Below, in pieces: positions 6,551 to 10,361 of a stretch of DNA of 10,361 nt (positions within the stretch are counted from its first letter, which is position 1; every line of letters begins with the position of its first letter). The position numbers and the translations under genes are program-made. The DNA is taken from NCBI GenBank assembly GCA_045604155.1, contig JAZUNN010000071.1:1-10361 (forward strand). The letters run 5' to 3'. The notes under the pieces were generated by a model. That model was given only the letters and a program-made list of their open reading frames with translations, was not told where the DNA came from and searched no databases. This DNA is from JAISGQ01 sp045604155. Lineage in GTDB: Bacteria; Bacillota; Clostridia; Oscillospirales; Acutalibacteraceae.

Positions 6551-7801
6551 ATGAATAACGAAAACTTTTTCACAAAGCTTTTGGCAGGCTTTAAGGATAT
6601 GTTCAAAAGCAAGCAGAACATAAGAGTCGTATCTATTCTTTCAATAGTCCTTTTCCTTGTTCTGTTCCTTGCATTCGGCGGCTGCAACGGCTGCGGAGGC
6701 GGCTGTGCCTGCGATAACGGCGGCTCAGGCGGCGGAGCAAAGGCTGAAACGCTTTATGACGGCATGGAAGTAAGCGCAACATCGATAATAGACGAATTCA
6801 ACAATGTTGCAGCAACCGTCTATTATCCTGTGGATGTATATACAGCAACCGAAGATTCTTCTGAGTTCTGGGCAAACTGGGTCGGTCGTGCGGCTATCTA
6901 TGCCGACGGCAAGTTCTCCATTCAGCCTGAGCTTGAACACTTCTCCAATTCCTACAACGCAGACGGCGAAGGCTGTGCAAGCTTTGCAGAGGTTGAGCAG
7001 TCTGTCAAGGACAAATACGGCGACAATCCTCTGACCTATGGCGATATGAACGTGGGAGGTCTCGACGGCTTCTGGCGTGTATACGGCGGCTGGCTTACCG
7101 TTTATCTGCCCATTGATAACGGTGGAAATCAGCTTCTCCTGGTTCATGTAATTCCTCCTGAGCTTGATCAGAATGCTGCCGATGCAACCGAAAAGGCTGC
7201 AGCTCTTGCTGAGAACAAAGAGCTTATTGCTCTCCTGGGCGCTGTAAAGATCACAACCGTTGATGCGATCCCCGATGCTTCTTCTGCAATATTCTACGGC
7301 GAAGCAGGGGAGGAGGCAGGCGACGCTTCCGATAACAGCGATGCAGGTTCTGCCGCAGTTCCCGATGTTGATGGCGAAATGTACGATACAGGCGCTTTCA
7401 AGGCTCTTGTTCCCAATGGCTGGAAAGCATTCCCCGTAACCGACATCGAGCCCGACGCACTGGATCCAGATGCACTCCAGATATGCAAGGGCGGCGAAAG
7501 TGAATGGGATATTTTCAGCAAGCCCTATGTAAAGATCGACTTCTACGGTGAAGGCAGATCTCTTATGACTCCCGATATGTCATGGTATGACAACGCTGAG
7601 AAGCTTGACGACATCAAGGTCGGCTCCTTCACATGGCACGGATTTACCGCAGAAGGTATGCTCGGTGACAAGACCGCAAACCTCTGGACTGACGACATGA
7701 ACGGCGTACAGTATCAGGCAACTGTTTTCTTCGGCACCGACGGCACCATCACCCTCGATGATGAAGGACTTCTCGCAATTCTCGGAACTCTTGAAGCATA
7801 A
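6551..7801 (+). CDS. Membrane-anchored protein with two ectodomains, the second paralogous to the 4565 lipoprotein
   Basis: The protein has 416 residues. A basic N-terminal segment (1-25) precedes a hydrophobic helix (about 26-43) and a Cys/Gly-rich stretch (CNGCGGGCACDNGG, 45-58). The helix may be a TM anchor or a weak lipoprotein signal (Phe-Gly-Gly-Cys45). Ectodomain 1 (about 68-245) contains SEFWANWVGRAAIYADGKF and VGGLDGFWRVYGGW and ends in ELIALLGAVKITT. After an acidic linker (250-275), ectodomain 2 (276-416) repeats the 4565 lipoprotein domain: VPNGWKAFPVTD, KGGESEWDIFSKPYV, SWYDNA, GFTAEG, GVQYQATVFFG. The ends of the two ectodomains resemble each other (ALLGAVKIT, AILGTLEA), so they may be ancient duplicates. 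GAGGTG (6536-6541) serves as ribosome binding site. The AIM24 gene follows after 50 bp with no terminator. Function unknown; surface location is likely. Confidence 0.82.
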   Translation: MNNENFFTKLLAGFKDMFKSKQNIRVVSILSIVLFLVLFLAFGGCNGCGGGCACDNGGSGGGAKAETLYDGMEVSATSIIDEFNNVAATVYYPVDVYTATEDSSEFWANWVGRAAIYADGKFSIQPELEHFSNSYNADGEGCASFAEVEQSVKDKYGDNPLTYGDMNVGGLDGFWRVYGGWLTVYLPIDNGGNQLLLVHVIPPELDQNAADATEKAAALAENKELIALLGAVKITTVDAIPDASSAIFYGEAGEEAGDASDNSDAGSAAVPDVDGEMYDTGAFKALVPNGWKAFPVTDIEPDALDPDALQICKGGESEWDIFSKPYVKIDFYGEGRSLMTPDMSWYDNAEKLDDIKVGSFTWHGFTAEGMLGDKTANLWTDDMNGVQYQATVFFGTDGTITLDDEGLLAILGTLEA

Positions 7802-7851
7802 ATTATTTCAGACACAAAACATAAACAATAATTGAAAGTGAGGATATAATT

Positions 7852-8538
7852 ATGAAATATCAGATCGTTGGAGAACCTTTGCCCGTAGCAATCTGCACCC
7901 TTGAGCCCGGAGATGCTCTTATCAGTGAAAGAGGCTCCATGAGCTGGATGACCCCCAATATCAAGATGGAAACCAAGGGTACAGGCGGTCTCGGCAAGAT
8001 GATCGGCAGAGCATTCAGCGGCGAGTCTGCATTCCAGAACAGATTCACCTCTGAGGGCGGCGAAGGCATGATAGCATTCGCTTCCAGCTTCCCCGGCTCC
8101 ATCCGCGCATATGAGATAGGTCCCGGTAAGGAAATGATCGTTCAGAAATCAGGCTTCCTTGCAAGTGACGACACCGTTGAGCTTTCTGTATTCTTCCAGA
8201 AGAAGCTCGGCGCAGGTCTTGTAGGCGGCGAAGGCTTCATCATGCAGAAGCTCTCCGGTACAGGTACCGCTCTTATCGAGATCGACGGCTGTGCTGTTGA
8301 GTATGAGCTCGAGGCAGGTCAGTCCATGATCATCGACAACGGTTATCTCGCCGCAATGTCCGCAACCTGCACCATGGATGTTCAGATGAACAAGGGTCTC
8401 AAGAATATGCTGTTCGGCGGTGAGGGTATGTTCAATACCGTCATCACAGGCCCCGGCACCATCGTTCTCCAGACCATGCCCGCAACAGGCTTTGCAGGCG
8501 CAATCGCAGAATTCCTGCCCCTTGGAGACAAGAAATAA
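7852..8538 (+). CDS. AIM24 family protein (TIGR00266-type)
   Basis: This 228-residue protein matches the usual length and the glycine-rich beta-helix-like pattern of the AIM24/TIGR00266 family: LEPGDALISERGSMSWM near the N-terminus, then GGEGMIAFASSFPGSI, GFLASDDTVELSV, GGEGFIMQKLSGTGTALIEI, and a final ITGPGTIVLQTMPATGFA. It has no signal peptide or TM helix. The family is named after a yeast mitochondrial protein; bacterial members have no established biochemical role. ATG 7852 follows TGAGGA (7839-7844). It is the last gene of the run from 5268, 50 bp behind the two-ectodomain protein, and probably works with those envelope proteins from the cytoplasmic side (inference). Codon use is similar to its neighbours, so no sign of recent transfer. 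Confidence 0.9.
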   Translation: MKYQIVGEPLPVAICTLEPGDALISERGSMSWMTPNIKMETKGTGGLGKMIGRAFSGESAFQNRFTSEGGEGMIAFASSFPGSIRAYEIGPGKEMIVQKSGFLASDDTVELSVFFQKKLGAGLVGGEGFIMQKLSGTGTALIEIDGCAVEYELEAGQSMIIDNGYLAAMSATCTMDVQMNKGLKNMLFGGEGMFNTVITGPGTIVLQTMPATGFAGAIAEFLPLGDKK

Positions 8539-8570
8539 GCTTTTCTGCATTAATCAAGGATAAAAACTGA

Positions 8571-8612
8571 ATCAAGCTCGGACTTTGCATAAAAACAAAG
8601 CTCGGGCTTGGT
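8571..8612 (+). other. Long imperfect hairpin between the AIM24 and surface-protein genes
   Basis: Bases 8571-8587 pair with 8596-8612 over 17 positions (three G-T wobbles, one A-C mismatch) with loop CATAAAAA. No T-run follows, so it is a weak terminator candidate at best; it may instead act as a 3'-end barrier or a leader element of the next gene. A second hairpin, GGCAAAAA (8630-8637) with TTTTTGCC (8656-8663), ends one base before the AAAGGAG ribosome binding site at 8665. Confidence 0.5.
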
Positions 8613-8679
8613 CTGCTTAATAAATGCATGGCAAAAATTGCAGTTTCATCGCATTTTTTTGCCGAAAGGAGCAATAAGT

Positions 8680-10361
8680 ATGAAAAACAGCAATAAACGC
8701 TTCAGACTCAGAGCAGCCCTCAGCATACTGCTGGCTCTTTGCATGATGTTCGGCTGTATGCCCGTTGCTGCTGCGGAAACCTCTCCCGAAGTCACTTCGG
8801 CATTTTCCGAAAGTGACCTGCCTGCAGAGCCCGAGAACACCCCCGTCAAAACAGTGCCTGCAGCCAATACTGTAATTTCCTCCTCAGATAATTCCGAGCC
8901 CGACCCCGAAGTTAAGCCTGAAGCAGAACTGACTGTAATCGACAGCGTATCTGTTTATGAGCTTGAAAAGCCCACCGCAGGCGCCCACCCCGATTTCAGA
9001 GTCACCACATCTGCAGGAGAGGACTATACTGTTGATTTTTCTTATGGTCTCGGCGGTGTTGTCTGGACTGATGTTTCCGACGGGAAAGAGCTTTCTTCCA
9101 ATGACACCTTCGAGGCAGGAAAAAAATACAAAGCAGAGATATATGTCAAGGCTTACGCAGAACGCGCATTCAAGACAAGTAACGGCGCACCTGCTGTTGA
9201 TGCCGATATCGACGGAAGAATCGCTTCTGCAAAGGCTCTGCCTACTGTCGGTGCCGAGAGTGTGATAATTATCACTATCACCTATTCAATCGCTGACCCC
9301 AATACAACTATCAGCCATGTTGAAGCAATCGACCTCGATATGCCCGTATTCGGCGCAAAACCTGACTTTGATGTTACTGTTCCTGCGAATGCAAACTTCA
9401 CCGTGGACAGCGTCAAGTGGACAAAGGACGTAAGCACAGAGAGTGAGTACCTTATAAAGGAATTCACCGAGAATGACATCTTTGATTCAGGTGATTACGC
9501 AGTAACCGTCACATTCAGAGCAAATAACGGCTACAAGTTCAGAGCAAATGCCGACGGAGTAATCACAGGCAGACTTAACGGTGACGTTGCAATGCCTGCA
9601 TGCTCTATTACTGACGACGGTGAGTACGACACCTATTCGATCTGCCTCATGCCCTCAGTTGAGGAGCCTGCATCTCAGTACACAGCTATCAGCGATGTGG
9701 AAGCATCCGACATCACCATGCCCGTATTCGGTGCAAAGCCCGACTTTGAAGCAACTGTACCTGCAAATGCAAATTACACAGTAGACAGTATCAAGTGGAC
9801 AAAGGACGTAAGCACAGAGAACGAATATCTTACCAAGGAACTTACTGCAAACGATACCTTTGATGCAGGCGATTACGCAGTGACTGTCACTTTCAGAGCA
9901 AAGGATGGCTACAAGTTCAAAGCAAACGCCGATGGCGTTATCACAGGCAGACTCAACGGCGAGGTAGCAATGCCCATGTCCTCCATCACCAACGACGGAG
10001 AATATGACACCTATTCAATCTGCCTCATGCCTTCTGTAGAAGAGCCTGAATCTCAGAATATCGCAATCAGCGATGTGGAAGCATCCGACATCACCATGCC
10101 CGTATTCGGTGAAAAACCTGACTTTGAAGCAACTGTACCTGCAAATGCAAATTACACAGTAGACAGCATTAAGTGGACAAAGGACGTAAGCACAGAGAAC
10201 GAATATCTTACCAAGGAACTCACCGAGAATGACACCTTTGATGCAGGCGATTACGCAGTGACTGTCACTTTCAGAGCAAAGGACGGATATAAGTTCAAGG
10301 CAAACGAAGACGGAGTAATCACAGGCAGACTTAACGGAAACGTAGCAATGCCCATGTCCTC
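8680..10361 (+). CDS. Secreted repeat-rich surface protein, N-terminal part (3' end outside window)
   Basis: The frame is open for 560 codons to the right edge. ATG 8680 follows AAAGGAG (8665-8671). The N-terminus is a signal peptide: basic KRFRLRAAL, hydrophobic core, likely signal peptidase I cleavage after AAA at 30-32; a Cys at 26 (MFGC) is a weaker lipobox alternative. A Pro/Glu/Ser-rich linker (33-85) leads to a diverged first domain (about 85-211) and then repeats of 126 residues starting at residues 212, 338 and 464 (the last incomplete). Each repeat carries a MPVFGxKPDFxxTVPANAN strand, DSxKWTKDVSTE, DxGDYAVTVTFRA, GYKF and ITGRLNG. This is the beta-sandwich pattern of repeat domains in clostridial surface proteins, seen as a stalk with other domains or a cell-wall anchor further on. 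No catalytic domain is visible here. Probably an adhesin or cell-surface scaffold. Confidence 0.85.
   Translation, partial: MKNSNKRFRLRAALSILLALCMMFGCMPVAAAETSPEVTSAFSESDLPAEPENTPVKTVPAANTVISSSDNSEPDPEVKPEAELTVIDSVSVYELEKPTAGAHPDFRVTTSAGEDYTVDFSYGLGGVVWTDVSDGKELSSNDTFEAGKKYKAEIYVKAYAERAFKTSNGAPAVDADIDGRIASAKALPTVGAESVIIITITYSIADPNTTISHVEAIDLDMPVFGAKPDFDVTVPANANFTVDSVKWTKDVSTESEYLIKEFTENDIFDSGDYAVTVTFRANNGYKFRANADGVITGRLNGDVAMPACSITDDGEYDTYSICLMPSVEEPASQYTAISDVEASDITMPVFGAKPDFEATVPANANYTVDSIKWTKDVSTENEYLTKELTANDTFDAGDYAVTVTFRAKDGYKFKANADGVITGRLNGEVAMPMSSITNDGEYDTYSICLMPSVEEPESQNIAISDVEASDITMPVFGEKPDFEATVPANANYTVDSIKWTKDVSTENEYLTKELTENDTFDAGDYAVTVTFRAKDGYKFKANEDGVITGRLNGNVAMPMS
9313..10361 (+). 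repeat. Tandem 378-bp coding repeats
   Basis: Unit boundaries, judged by the AGC-GATGTGG-type motif, fall at 9313, 9691 and 10069, an exact period of 378 bp (126 codons). Units 2 and 3 are nearly identical at DNA level over long stretches, including synonymous positions, while unit 1 is more diverged. The third unit is cut by the window end, so the copy number is unknown. Confidence 0.92.

Noticed and set aside
8149..8550. Long minus-strand frame opposite the AIM24 gene
   Set aside because: It is a shadow of a well-recognised + strand gene with strong codon bias.

Overview
The window looks like chromosomal DNA of an anaerobic gut-type Firmicute of the Ruminococcus/Oscillospiraceae kind. This is an inference from moderate GC content, strong AGGAGG-type ribosome binding sites, lipoprotein signal peptides with Gram-positive character, and protein families common in that group: a solute-binding lipoprotein next to a membrane-anchored LuxR regulator, and tandem-repeat surface proteins. 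All supported genes lie on the + strand.

Layout. (1) 1-400 is the 3' end of an RHS-repeat gene that enters from the left and stops before the usual DPxG/toxin region. (2) 462-863 is a complete transcription unit without a convincing protein gene. It has a promoter with an extended -10, a 5' hairpin, a strongly self-complementary body and a 15-bp intrinsic terminator. I interpret it as a structured noncoding RNA of about 360 nt whose 3' half folds into a tRNA-like closure; raiA RNA is a tentative family assignment. (3) 864-1289 holds no gene I can support. (4) 1290-4261 is a two-gene operon, a family-1-like solute-binding lipoprotein followed by a two-TM extracellular-sensor/LuxR-HTH regulator, closed by a 13-bp-stem terminator. 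No permease or ATPase gene accompanies it.

(5) 4565-5092 is a small lipoprotein with its own terminator. (6) 5268-8538 is a probable operon: a zinc-ribbon protein, a single-TM protein with an acidic linker and Ig-like/DUF5067-like ectodomain, a membrane-anchored protein with two ectodomains, and an AIM24-family protein. The C-terminal domain of the third protein is a close paralogue of the lipoprotein at 4565. Together these look like an uncharacterised cell-envelope module. (7) 8680-10361 is the 5' part of a large secreted surface protein built of 126-residue repeats (exact period 378 bp), running off the right edge.

The best candidates for something undescribed are the noncoding RNA at 462-863, the solute-binding-protein/transmembrane-LuxR pair as a possible ligand-sensing system, and the 4565-8538 envelope module. 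Function statements rest on motif recognition by eye; no database search was possible.
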